A DNA stretch of 64,000 nt from Hyphomonas sp. CY54-11-8 (GTDB taxonomy: Bacteria; Pseudomonadota; Alphaproteobacteria; Caulobacterales; Hyphomonadaceae). Both the position numbers and the translations under genes were made by a program. Within the stretch, counting starts at the first letter, position 1, and the number at the start of each line of letters is the position of its first letter. Below the pieces are notes generated by a model, which saw only the letters and a list, made by a program, of their open reading frames with translations, did not search any database and was not told where the DNA came from. The stretch lies in NCBI RefSeq assembly GCF_000682735.1, contig NZ_AWFD01000023.1, forward strand, positions 124,001-188,000, read 5' to 3'. Below are positions 53,464-60,984 of the stretch, one piece after another.

Positions 53464-55148
53464 CTGAACCGCCGGATATAGGGGATGCCGGAGAACAGCA
53501 TTCTCTGCGGGACGCCATTGATCACACCGTCGAAACGGATCTGCTCTGGCGAGGAGGCATCCGCCGTTCGCCAGATGCCGCCGTCACCCGGGAAAAGTTC
53601 CACGATATTACCGAGCAGGACTTTCCCGTCTCGGACATGGACATAGATGGGGCCCGCCCAGCGATCGTCATTGTCATACCGCCCGCCCAGAACGCTCAGC
53701 GATTCTGGCGGCGGTGGTTTGTACCCCGTGGATGGATCGATCAGGTATTCCACATCCCCGCACCAGGCACGCTCCGCCTTGCCATCCACTGACTCAATCA
53801 CGATGCCAGTGATCGCGTGGTCGGGGTCATCGGTAGCGAACAGGCGGTCGGTTGCACAGTAGAGCGCGCTGTCCCGTCCGTTCTTCCGCAAACGCACGTC
53901 TCCGCCCGACACGACAACATCGAACTGGTCGCCGTCTTTGGCAATGAACCGGCCAGCATATTGTTCGGGCGTATCCAGCGGTTCACGCGGCGGCTTCGGC
54001 GCAGGCGCTGCAGCACCCTCCTGCATGGCCCGCATGAGTTCGCAGGCATGTACGGTCACATCCTTCGGCCGGTAATTGAGCGAGTAATGGACATTGGTTG
54101 AGGCGAAGGCAGCGACGCCCGCCTCAGGATCGATGTCGAGGGACGAACTGAAGGAAATCATGCCGCCTGTATGGTGCAGGTATTCCCGCCCATCGATCTC
54201 GACCCGCGCAACACCGTTTCCGTATTGTGATCCGGGGCCCCAGCCCTGCACTGGATCTGCGAGGAAGCGCTTTGCGGCCTCGTCGGAAAAAACGCCGCCG
54301 CCTTTGCCATCCGCGACATGGATCATGAAGCGGAGGAATTTTATCATATCGTCTGGCGTGGACGCGATGTTTCCGGCCGCGCTGTCGCTATCCACCCATG
54401 GGGCAGGCGTCATCCGGACCGGGATCGGATTCAACCGATCTGTCAGCGCAGGTTCATAACCTTGTGCATAGCGCGGGCGGTCTGCAACGTGCATCGCAGC
54501 GACGCTTTCCACCATGCCAATCTTGTCGAGTACACGCGCCTTCACGACGTCCGGGAACAGACGTCCGTCTGCATGCGCAATGATCTTGCCTGCCAGCCGG
54601 TAACCGCAATTCGAATAGGACCAGTCCGATCCCGGCTTGAAGCCAGTCCACAAGCCATCTTCCGGAAACAGGGCAGAGTCTCCTGGCAGTCCAGACGTAT
54701 GATCCAGCAGGTGCCGGAGGTGAATGTCTTCCCCGTCACGGATCTTCAATCCGTTCAGGGCGTCCAGCACTTTCACATCCGGAGACAGACGGCCTTCATC
54801 AATGAGCGACCAAGCGGCCAGCGCCGTGAACATTTTCGAGATCGAGCCGACCTGAAACAGATGTTCCCGCCCAACCGGAATGTTCTGTTCAATATCCGCA
54901 AAGCCCGATGTTATGACCGCCTCATAGCCGTCTCGCGTGACGAGGGCGACGGTCATTCCCGGCAAGCCCCAAGCGGTACGATGCTGCTCGATATAATCTC
55001 TCAGCGGTCCGGTGACCTGATCGTCAGGAACCAATGGCGTATTGGACGGCGGCGCGTTCTCCGGCGCATTCGTACTTTTTTGGCAAGCCGCCAGGAAACT
55101 GGCCGACAAGGTTGCGCCGCCAATAAACGCCCTGCGATCTATATCCAT
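53460..55148 (-). CDS. Tat-exported lipoprotein serine hydrolase of the beta-lactamase family
   Basis: 562 residues. The N-terminus MDIDRRAFIGG has a twin-arginine motif, and SFLAAC gives a lipobox (Cys22). Active-site motifs are SISK at 102-105, YSN at 178-180 and HTGG. A C-terminal ~160-residue beta-rich domain (QYAGRFIAKDGDQFDVVVSGGD, GRYDNDDRWAGPIYVHVRDGKVLL) follows. Such enzymes are esterases or D-amino acid peptidases. It lies 102 bp after the 4-TM gene on the same strand, in a probable ECF-sigma unit. Confidence 0.88.
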   Translation of the reverse strand: MDIDRRAFIGGATLSASFLAACQKSTNAPENAPPSNTPLVPDDQVTGPLRDYIEQHRTAWGLPGMTVALVTRDGYEAVITSGFADIEQNIPVGREHLFQVGSISKMFTALAAWSLIDEGRLSPDVKVLDALNGLKIRDGEDIHLRHLLDHTSGLPGDSALFPEDGLWTGFKPGSDWSYSNCGYRLAGKIIAHADGRLFPDVVKARVLDKIGMVESVAAMHVADRPRYAQGYEPALTDRLNPIPVRMTPAPWVDSDSAAGNIASTPDDMIKFLRFMIHVADGKGGGVFSDEAAKRFLADPVQGWGPGSQYGNGVARVEIDGREYLHHTGGMISFSSSLDIDPEAGVAAFASTNVHYSLNYRPKDVTVHACELMRAMQEGAAAPAPKPPREPLDTPEQYAGRFIAKDGDQFDVVVSGGDVRLRKNGRDSALYCATDRLFATDDPDHAITGIVIESVDGKAERAWCGDVEYLIDPSTGYKPPPPESLSVLGGRYDNDDRWAGPIYVHVRDGKVLLGNIVELFPGDGGIWRTADASSPEQIRFDGVINGVPQRMLFSGIPYIRRFS

Positions 55149-55250
55149 TCAGCCGCCCTTTCCTGCGTCTTCCGCGGAAAGTCTTATCCTGTTCCCGGTC
55201 CCGGAAAAGGGGCAACCCTGCGTCGGGTCAATTGACGCTGCGATTATGGA

Positions 55251-55838
55251 TCACTCACTGGCACCTGCAGCATCTAATGCAGCAATTTCGGCATCAAGTT
55301 GCTTCACGGCTCGAACATTCAACCAAGCAACACCGGCAAAGACCGCACTCACAATCGCCAGCGAAATGCCAAACTGGCTGAGGCGGTCAAGCAATGGCAG
55401 ACCGGTATCCGGCGCAAAGGAGACTCCTCCCATGAATATCAGGATGCCCGGCACGAAGGGCGCCAGATACCATCGCGGCACGGTCGCCAACGCCTCTCGC
55501 TGACGTATGAGTTCCGCACGGTGAAAAGCTATCAGAGGCTGTCCACCATCTGGCTGCAAGTTCATGGCGCGGGCTTTCCGGTGGAGGGCTAAAGCCACAT
55601 AGACCGCACCGAGCGCTATGAGAAACGCACCAGTCTTCACGACTGCGTCCGGAATGAGGAAGCCCACCCAGCCGAACAGGACGATTACGAGGCCTGCAGC
55701 GGCATATTCAGTAAAATTCCGCGTACGGACACGGGACTGCAAGCGACGCGAATGGGAGCGAATATCGGCAAGCGACATGGTGAAAGTCTCCTTTTTTTGC
55801 TGAGTCCAAAGGGCCTGAAAAGGATCACGGTCAGGCAT
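55251..55838 (-). CDS. Four-helix membrane protein coupled to the ECF sigma gene
   Basis: 195 residues. A cytoplasmic N-terminus (about 40 residues) is followed by two close helices (AAAGLVIVLFGWVGFLIP and TGAFLIALGAVYVALAL), a basic cytoplasmic loop and two more helices (APFVPGILIFMGGVSFAP, FGISLAIVSAVFAGVAWLNV). A short coiled tail follows. The start overlaps the sigma factor stop by 8 bp, so the two are coupled. Position suggests a membrane anti-sigma or signal partner, but no known anti-sigma motif (ZAS, HxxxCxxC) is present. Confidence 0.75.
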   Translation of the reverse strand: MPDRDPFQALWTQQKKETFTMSLADIRSHSRRLQSRVRTRNFTEYAAAGLVIVLFGWVGFLIPDAVVKTGAFLIALGAVYVALALHRKARAMNLQPDGGQPLIAFHRAELIRQREALATVPRWYLAPFVPGILIFMGGVSFAPDTGLPLLDRLSQFGISLAIVSAVFAGVAWLNVRAVKQLDAEIAALDAAGASE

Positions 55839-56352
55839 GTGGCGGCTCCTGGAAGTCTTTGGCAAGCTGCGCCTTAAGGCGGGAAATACGAGTGGCGACG
55901 GCGCCGGAAGAAAGACCGGTGATGTCGGCGATCTCGGCGGCAGGCAGGTTCTCGAGATAAAGCGTTAGGACCTGCCGGTCCGGCGTCTGCAGGCGCCGGA
56001 TCCAGGCGTTCAGGCGGTCAAGCGCGTCGATTTTCTCCACCGCTCCAGCCATATTAAGGTCGTCCGCGATCTCGGAGATATCGCCAAGATCGATCCTTGC
56101 ATGATTGTGCTTGCGCTCCCGATCGACGTGGCGCGCGGCTATATTGTGCGCGACGCGATAGACCCAGGTGCTGAGCTGACAACGCCCATCGAACACAGCA
56201 AAACTCTTCCAGAGCGCGACATGCATATCCTGAAGGAGGTCCCGGCACTTTTCCGGGTTCGCCTCACTAGCGCGGGCGACACGCTGCAGCGCCGGACCGA
56301 ACGCATCGGCGGCCCGCTGATAAAGCGCATCCTGATCAGCCTGTTGTGTCAT
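55831..56352 (-). CDS. ECF-type RNA polymerase sigma factor
   Basis: 173 residues. Region 2 is NPEKCRDLLQDMHVALWKSFAVFDGRCQLSTWVYRVAHNIAARHV (seen as DLLQDMHVALW and STWVYRVAHNIAARHV). Region 4 is RQVLTLYLENLPAAEIADITGLSSGAVATRISRLKAQLAK with the -35-binding helix. No region 1.1 or 3. It is first in a series with the 4-TM protein and the lipoprotein serine hydrolase. Divergent from tsaD; the shared 104-bp gap shows no convincing autoregulated promoter by eye. Confidence 0.9.
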   Translation of the reverse strand: MTQQADQDALYQRAADAFGPALQRVARASEANPEKCRDLLQDMHVALWKSFAVFDGRCQLSTWVYRVAHNIAARHVDRERKHNHARIDLGDISEIADDLNMAGAVEKIDALDRLNAWIRRLQTPDRQVLTLYLENLPAAEIADITGLSSGAVATRISRLKAQLAKDFQEPPHA

Positions 56353-56456
56353 GCCCTTTTTAGTGTCAGCCCACTCGATGTTCTTACAGATATTCTGCAG
56401 AAAAGCGCCCGGTGCCGAAGACATCCCCGCTTGGGCGGGCTGGAAACCGGCGCTAT

Positions 56457-57566
56457 ATGCCCGGCATGACACGCCCGCTGACCCTCCTCGGCATTGAAAC
56501 CAGCTGCGACGAGACCGCGGCGGCAGTGATCCGCCTCGCACCTGACGGCGGGGTCCAGATCCTGTCCGAAAAAGTCCACACCCAGCTGGAAGAACATGCA
56601 CCTTATCTGGGCGTCGTGCCGGAGATCGCTGCGCGGGCGCATGCCGAACTCGCAGACCAGACAGTCGCTGCAGCCATGGCCGATTCCGGCCTGTCTTATA
56701 CAGATCTCGACGCGGTGGCGGCAACCTCCGGCCCCGGCCTGATTGGCGGCGTCCTGGTCGGCATGATGACGGGCAAGGCGATTGCGCAGGCGGCGGGCAA
56801 GCCCTTCCTGGCGGTCAATCACCTGGAAGGCCATGCGCTGAGCCCCCGGCTGACGCATGACTGCCCCTTCCCCTACCTGCTCTTGCTGGTCTCGGGCGGG
56901 CATTGCCAGTTTCTGGAAGTGCGTGGCCTTGGCGACTACCGCCGACTCGGCTCGACGATTGATGATGCCGCCGGCGAAGCCTTCGACAAGACCGCAAAAT
57001 TGCTGGGATTAGGATTTCCGGGTGGACCAGCCGTCGAGCGTATTGGCGCAGACGGCGACCCCGAATCGATCGATTTTCCCCGGCCGCTGCTGAACCGGCC
57101 GGGCCTAGACATGAGTTTCGCCGGATTGAAGACAGCCGTCGCCCGCGCCGCCGAGGCAGAAGCGCTGACGGATGCGCGCATGGCCAATATCTGCGCCAGT
57201 TTTCAGGCGGCCATCGTGGACGTGTTATCGGAAAAGGCCCGGCGGGCGCTCGAGGATTTCAATCCGGGCAATGATTCCGGAAAGCGTTTTGTCGTGGCGG
57301 GCGGCGTCGCCTCGAACAAGGCAATCCGCGCCGGATTGGAAAAAGTGGCAGATGCAGCAGGCGCGGTCCTGATCGCACCACCCATGCGGCACTGTACGGA
57401 TAATGCCGCGATGATTGCCCTTGCCGGGGCGGAGCGGCTTGCAGGCGGCCTCGAAAACGAGGCAGGTGACCTTGGCGCCGGGGCTAGACCGCGCTGGCCG
57501 CTGGATGAAGCGGCGGCGAAGTCAGATCCGGCCTATGCGACGGGACGCCGGGGCGCCAAGGCCTGA
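56457..57566 (+). CDS. tsaD: tRNA N6-adenosine threonylcarbamoyltransferase TsaD
   Basis: 369 residues. Transfers threonylcarbamoyl to A37 of ANN-decoding tRNAs with TsaB and TsaE. Signature [14 protein letters not shown] at the start, metal-binding [39 protein letters not shown] and [19 protein letters not shown] near the end. ATG 56457 or ATG 56466 (three codons later) both fit; the former has GGA 12 nt upstream. Confidence 0.96.
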   Translation: MPGMTRPLTLLGIETSCDETAAAVIRLAPDGGVQILSEKVHTQLEEHAPYLGVVPEIAARAHAELADQTVAAAMADSGLSYTDLDAVAATSGPGLIGGVLVGMMTGKAIAQAAGKPFLAVNHLEGHALSPRLTHDCPFPYLLLLVSGGHCQFLEVRGLGDYRRLGSTIDDAAGEAFDKTAKLLGLGFPGGPAVERIGADGDPESIDFPRPLLNRPGLDMSFAGLKTAVARAAEAEALTDARMANICASFQAAIVDVLSEKARRALEDFNPGNDSGKRFVVAGGVASNKAIRAGLEKVADAAGAVLIAPPMRHCTDNAAMIALAGAERLAGGLENEAGDLGAGARPRWPLDEAAAKSDPAYATGRRGAKA

Positions 57567-57593
57567 AGGGTCTGCTCGAAACGGCTCAACGCC

Positions 57594-57707
57594 TTAAACC
57601 ACGAATTCGGCGAATGACACCATGGTGGCGATCAGGCCAACCGTGAACGGCAGAGCTGCCATGAGGGCAACGAGCGACTGGCGGGATTCAGTTTTCGAAA
57701 GGGTCAT
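57594..57707 (-). CDS. 37-residue predicted membrane protein
   Basis: Encodes a short charged start (MTLSKTESRQS) followed by a single hydrophobic helix (LVALMAALPFTVGLIATMV) and SFAEFVV. AAGGA lies 9 nt before ATG 57707. A plausible promoter (TTGATT, 17-bp spacer, TATATG) and a leader hairpin lie just upstream. Below the usual length cut-off, so easily missed. Function unknown; small single-helix proteins often modulate larger membrane complexes. Confidence 0.65.
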   Translation of the reverse strand: MTLSKTESRQSLVALMAALPFTVGLIATMVSFAEFVV

Positions 57708-57730
57708 TGTCTCTGTTCCTTGTTCGGGAA

Positions 57731-57747
57731 CGGCAACATTTGCCGTC
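57731..57747 (-). promoter_or_regulatory. Leader hairpin of the 37-residue protein gene
   Basis: ACGGCAA-CAT-TTGCCGT, a perfect 7-bp stem with 3-nt loop. It would be close to the 5' end of the transcript if the promoter at 57758-57786 is used, and lies 24 bp before the start codon. Confidence 0.4.
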
Positions 57748-57757
57748 CACGAGCTTC

Positions 57758-57786
57758 ATATAGCGAAACCATGAACACAAATCAAT
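57758..57786 (-). promoter_or_regulatory. Sigma-70-like promoter for the 37-residue protein gene
   Basis: On the minus strand TTGATT (-35, 57786-57781), a 17-bp spacer and TATATG (-10, 57763-57758), in a locally AT-rich region. Confidence 0.45.
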
Positions 57787-57828
57787 GAACGATTTTAAAA
57801 TTATTCAGAGTTTAGTATTTTTACCTAC

Positions 57829-58428
57829 TCATGGAACGCTGGCGTCTTTCGACAGGCCCGCGAGGATCAGGTCGAGGACTCCTTTCAGCTCCCGCTTCAG
57901 TTTCGGCAGGGTGAGGTGGGAAAACAGCTGAGGGAACCGGAATTTCATCAATGCCGCCTGCATGAATTCGGCAGTTTCATCGAGCCGCTCGAGCGGCCGG
58001 AATACGCCGTCACGAATGCCATCTTCAAGAATCTGCACCAGATAGACACGCTCCTGCGCCATCTGTTCGTTCATATACAGCGGCCGTTCGTCCGCCAGAA
58101 CTTCGGCAACTTCGAGAATCTTCGCTTTCGCTTCAATCGCCTGATAGGTGCTGACCATGCCGTAATCGAAGAACTCCCGCAAACGTTCGGGCGCAGGTTT
58201 CTTCTCGCGGGCGATCGACGCATAGGCCTGATACATCTCGCCATTGAATTTGCGGGCCAATGCCTCAGCAATATCCAGCTTGGACGCGAAGAAGCGGTAG
58301 ATATTGCCGGCGGACATGCCACAATCCTTGGCAATCTCCGACATCGTGGTCTTGGCATAGCCATAATGAAGGATCCGCTCGATGGCGGCATCCAGGATCA
58401 GCTGGCGGGTATCAGTGGTATCGTTCAT
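57829..58428 (-). CDS. TetR-family transcriptional regulator
   Basis: 199 residues. N-terminal helix-turn-helix (RQLILDAAIERILHYGYAKTTMSEIAKDCGMSAGNIYRFFASKLDIAEALAR) is a strong TetR match; the C-terminal ligand domain carries FFDYGMVSTYQAIEAKAKILEVAEVLADERPLY. ATG 58428 gives a standard start (MNDTTDTRQLIL). Divergent from the YciI-GST pair, with a dyad in between, so it probably represses that pair in response to a toxic ligand. Confidence 0.92.
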   Translation of the reverse strand: MNDTTDTRQLILDAAIERILHYGYAKTTMSEIAKDCGMSAGNIYRFFASKLDIAEALARKFNGEMYQAYASIAREKKPAPERLREFFDYGMVSTYQAIEAKAKILEVAEVLADERPLYMNEQMAQERVYLVQILEDGIRDGVFRPLERLDETAEFMQAALMKFRFPQLFSHLTLPKLKRELKGVLDLILAGLSKDASVP

Positions 58429-58452
58429 GGAGCCGGACCATACCGGGAAATA

Positions 58453-58476
58453 CTGAAGGATCAATGATTCATTCAG
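58453..58476. promoter_or_regulatory. Candidate TetR operator
   Basis: CTGAA-N14-TTCAG with an internal perfect palindrome AATGA-T-TCATT (58463-58473), 25 bp upstream of the TetR start and in the divergent region shared with the YciI gene. Confidence 0.4.
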
Positions 58477-58562
58477 GAAGCACAAAATCTGTCGCGGCAG
58501 CCATAGGCAGGTGCGGCCGACTGTGCGATAGCGTCCGCCGGACGTCTGGATGGAGTAAACCT

Positions 58563-58859
58563 ATGCCCCTTTTCTGCCTGCACTGCCTGGATAAGACCGA
58601 TGGTGGCGCCGAAGCGCGCGCCAAGGCCCGGCCAGCCCACCTGGCCTGGGCAGCGGAACTTGGCGCCTGCGTACGCATGGCCGGACCGCTTCTGGACGAG
58701 GGCGGCAACATGGTCGGTTCTGTGTTCCTCATCGAAGCAGAGGATCTTGCCGCTGCAAAAACGATCCATGCGCAGGACCCCTATGTCACCGGGGGCGTGT
58801 TCGGACACGTTCATATCAATGAGACCCGCTGGGCTATCGGGGAAGGCAAACCCGCATGA
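58563..58859 (+). CDS. YciI family protein
   Basis: 98 residues. The YCII fold is recognisable from MPLFCLHCLDKTDGGAEARAKARPAHLAWA, GACVRMAGPLLDEGGNMVGSVFLIEA and DPYVTGGVFGHVHI. The conserved His-Asp pair is in RPAHLAW and AQDPYVTGG. Some members are dehydrochlorinase-like enzymes; most are uncharacterised. GGAG precedes the ATG by 8 nt. Its stop overlaps the GST start by 4 bp. Confidence 0.9.
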   Translation: MPLFCLHCLDKTDGGAEARAKARPAHLAWAAELGACVRMAGPLLDEGGNMVGSVFLIEAEDLAAAKTIHAQDPYVTGGVFGHVHINETRWAIGEGKPA

Positions 58860-59536
58860 GGCGCCTCGTTCTGGGAAACCTGAACTATTCCAGCTGGTCG
58901 ATCCGCCCGCTCATGGTGGCCCGCAAAGTGGGTCTACCAGTGGAGGAAATCATCGTGCCGCTCGATTTTCCGGAAACGACGGCACGCCTGAAGGAAATCA
59001 GCCCGACCGCAAAAGTGCCGCTCCTCATCTGGGATAACCAGACGATCTGGGAGAGTCTCGCGATCACGGAATGGATCGCCGAATGGGCCCCGCCTGGTAC
59101 GGTCTGGCCGGAAGACCCGGTCGCCCGCGCTGTCGCCCGCGCCGCCGCGAGCGAAATGCATGCCGGCTTCCCGGAACTGCGCAGCCAGTGCCCGATGGAT
59201 ATCCGGGGCCGGGAGCTTCCGCCGGAAATGACCAGCAAGCTCGCTGCCGATATTGATCGCATTCAGGAATTGTGGAGCGGCCTGCGCAGCGAATATGGCC
59301 GGAATGGCCCGTTCCTGTTCGGTAAATGGAGCGCAGCAGATGCCTTCTACTTGCCAGTCGTCACAAGATTCAGAACTTATGGCCTGCCGCTCAGTGGTGC
59401 CGCAGCGGATTACTCGGCTGCCGTTCTGTCAGATCCCGACTTCCTGAAACTGGAGGCGCAGGCCAAGGCAGAACCCTGGTGGATCAAATATGGGCCGGAC
59501 GGACGATCCAGCGGCTATCTCAAGACGGAAGACTGA
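58856..59536 (+). CDS. Glutathione S-transferase
   Basis: 226 residues. N-terminal thioredoxin-like domain (LVLGNLNYSSWSIRPLMVARKVGL, likely catalytic Ser or Tyr in NYSSWS; PTAKVPLLI; ESLAITEWIAE) and a helical C-terminal domain (FLFGKWSAADAFYLPVVTRFRTYGL). The substrate is unknown. Coupled to YciI and likely under the divergent TetR regulator, giving a small detoxification operon. The 3' end overlaps the convergent sulfotransferase gene by 17 bp. Confidence 0.9.
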   Translation: MRRLVLGNLNYSSWSIRPLMVARKVGLPVEEIIVPLDFPETTARLKEISPTAKVPLLIWDNQTIWESLAITEWIAEWAPPGTVWPEDPVARAVARAAASEMHAGFPELRSQCPMDIRGRELPPEMTSKLAADIDRIQELWSGLRSEYGRNGPFLFGKWSAADAFYLPVVTRFRTYGLPLSGAAADYSAAVLSDPDFLKLEAQAKAEPWWIKYGPDGRSSGYLKTED

Positions 59537-60347
59537 GCAGGTCGTATCCAAGGTCGTGCCGGAACAATTCGCCGATCTTGCGCTGATAAATCTCCAGCGC
59601 TTCACCAGAAAACAGGTCCGACAGGCTGGTCTTGCGATTCTGCAGGACGTTCGGCTCGGCTTCCGGGTCGACTTTCTCAGCCATGGCTTCTTTCGTGCCT
59701 GCCTTCAGCGCCGCATCAATGGAGGCTGGCGTGAGCTTCAGGTTCCAATGCCGGTCAACGGCTTCCAGGATCTTCCGCGGGTCTTTCAGCGTGTCCTCAT
59801 AATGGACCACGAGGATGGACTCACCGTGACGGGCCAGGACTTCCCCCCAGCGGTTCCAGAACCGGGCGAGCCAGTAGAGATCGCAGCGGTATCTTGAGCC
59901 GGCCGGATCACCTTCCAGATAGGTCAGCCAGTCGACCTTGATGTCGTATTCCCATTTTGCGTGGTGACTGGCGAGGATCGACATCGGGTGCCGGACCGCC
60001 AACACATAAGGCGGCAGACCGGCCAAGCCACGCGCCCAGCCCCAGTCCACCAGGCGGTGCGGGATCGTGTGGCTGAAGGCAAGTCTGGGAAGCTGCGGGA
60101 AAACCGGCGCATCCTTTGGCCAGCCGATATAGGGCCGCACGGCATTCTCGGAGAAGTACTTTGGTGGCTCGATCCCGTGCGTTTCAGCAAGCGCCACAGC
60201 CAGCATGTATTTCAGCCAGTGCGTCCCCGAATTCTTCGATGTGACCAGCACGCCATCGAACGCACCATGGCGCAGCACCGAAAAATTGGTCCAGTTTTCG
60301 TTGAGCACTTTGGCCCGATAGGCAGAAGGCAGAGTCGTCGCAGTCAT
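59520..60347 (-). CDS. Sulfotransferase-family protein
   Basis: 275 residues. The 5'-phosphosulfate loop is VLVTSKNSGTHWLKYML (TSKNSGT, compare TxPKSGTTW), and the 3'-phosphate site is VLAVRHPMSILASHHAKWE (RHP...S). Transfers sulfuryl from PAPS to an alcohol, sugar or lipid. A bacterial member standing alone, with no PAPS-supply genes nearby. The acceptor is unknown. Confidence 0.85.
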   Translation of the reverse strand: MTATTLPSAYRAKVLNENWTNFSVLRHGAFDGVLVTSKNSGTHWLKYMLAVALAETHGIEPPKYFSENAVRPYIGWPKDAPVFPQLPRLAFSHTIPHRLVDWGWARGLAGLPPYVLAVRHPMSILASHHAKWEYDIKVDWLTYLEGDPAGSRYRCDLYWLARFWNRWGEVLARHGESILVVHYEDTLKDPRKILEAVDRHWNLKLTPASIDAALKAGTKEAMAEKVDPEAEPNVLQNRKTSLSDLFSGEALEIYQRKIGELFRHDLGYDLLSLPS

Positions 60348-60383
60348 TGAACTGCCCTAGGGCCAGATGACAGACGGCGCAAC

Positions 60384-60923
60384 TCAGGTCTTCAGGCCGG
60401 CCTTGTCCCGATAGACCTGCAGCAGCGCCAGCTGGTCACGGGTCGGCAGGCCTTCGGCCTCGGACACCGCCACAAGCATGGCATCAAGATCGATAATCTC
60501 TTTTGGACCGAGCACGGAAGATGACACGATCAACTGGCTCAGCTTGCGCATGGTCTCTGCCGGCGGCGGGGCTGAGTTGGTAACCCAGGCCGCATGCGCT
60601 GTCAGGGCATCGGCTTCTTCCTGACTGAATTCGAAATGATGCATGATTTCGTGGTCAATCGCGGCGGTCTGGCTCTCCGTCAGCGGGCCTCCGCGGGCGC
60701 GGGCTACTTCCATCATCATGATGGCGGCCGCTTCCCGCGGATCTTCGATCAGGCCCAGGCCGCCCCGCCCTGCCCTGTATTTGAATGCCAGTTTGCGCGG
60801 CATGTTGATCGCCGTTTGCGCCAGTTTGCCGGCCTCACGCAGACCTTCCCGCGCCATACGGATCCGCCACGACCAGACACCGATCGCCACCAGAATGCCG
60901 AGCAGGAACAGAAGTACTTGCAT
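60384..60923 (-). CDS. Membrane-anchored TerB-like helical protein
   Basis: 179 residues. One N-terminal helix (VLLFLLGILVAIGVWSW), then a linker and a helical bundle (AAAIMMMEVARARGGPLTESQTAAIDHEIMHHFEFSQEEADALTAHAAWVT, seen as MMMEVARARGG and HEIMHHFEFSQEEAD; LDAMLVAVSEAEGLPTRDQLALL) with the TerB pattern of an acidic and histidine-rich helix pair. TerB domains bind metal in tellurite and stress operons. Alone here, so function unknown. A terminator hairpin for the PQQ gene lies just upstream. Confidence 0.75.
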   Translation of the reverse strand: MQVLLFLLGILVAIGVWSWRIRMAREGLREAGKLAQTAINMPRKLAFKYRAGRGGLGLIEDPREAAAIMMMEVARARGGPLTESQTAAIDHEIMHHFEFSQEEADALTAHAAWVTNSAPPPAETMRKLSQLIVSSSVLGPKEIIDLDAMLVAVSEAEGLPTRDQLALLQVYRDKAGLKT

Positions 60924-60936
60924 CCGAAAACAGTAA

Positions 60937-60955
60937 CGCGGCCCAGTGGGCCGCG
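60937..60955 (-). terminator. Intrinsic terminator of the PQQ dehydrogenase gene
   Basis: CGCGGCCC-AGT-GGGCCGCG, 8-bp perfect stem. On the minus strand it is followed by TTACTGTTTT, giving a T-rich tail 30-50 nt after the PQQ gene stop. Confidence 0.6.
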
Positions 60956-60984
60956 CTACAGGATTCGTCGGATGGAAAGAGGCT

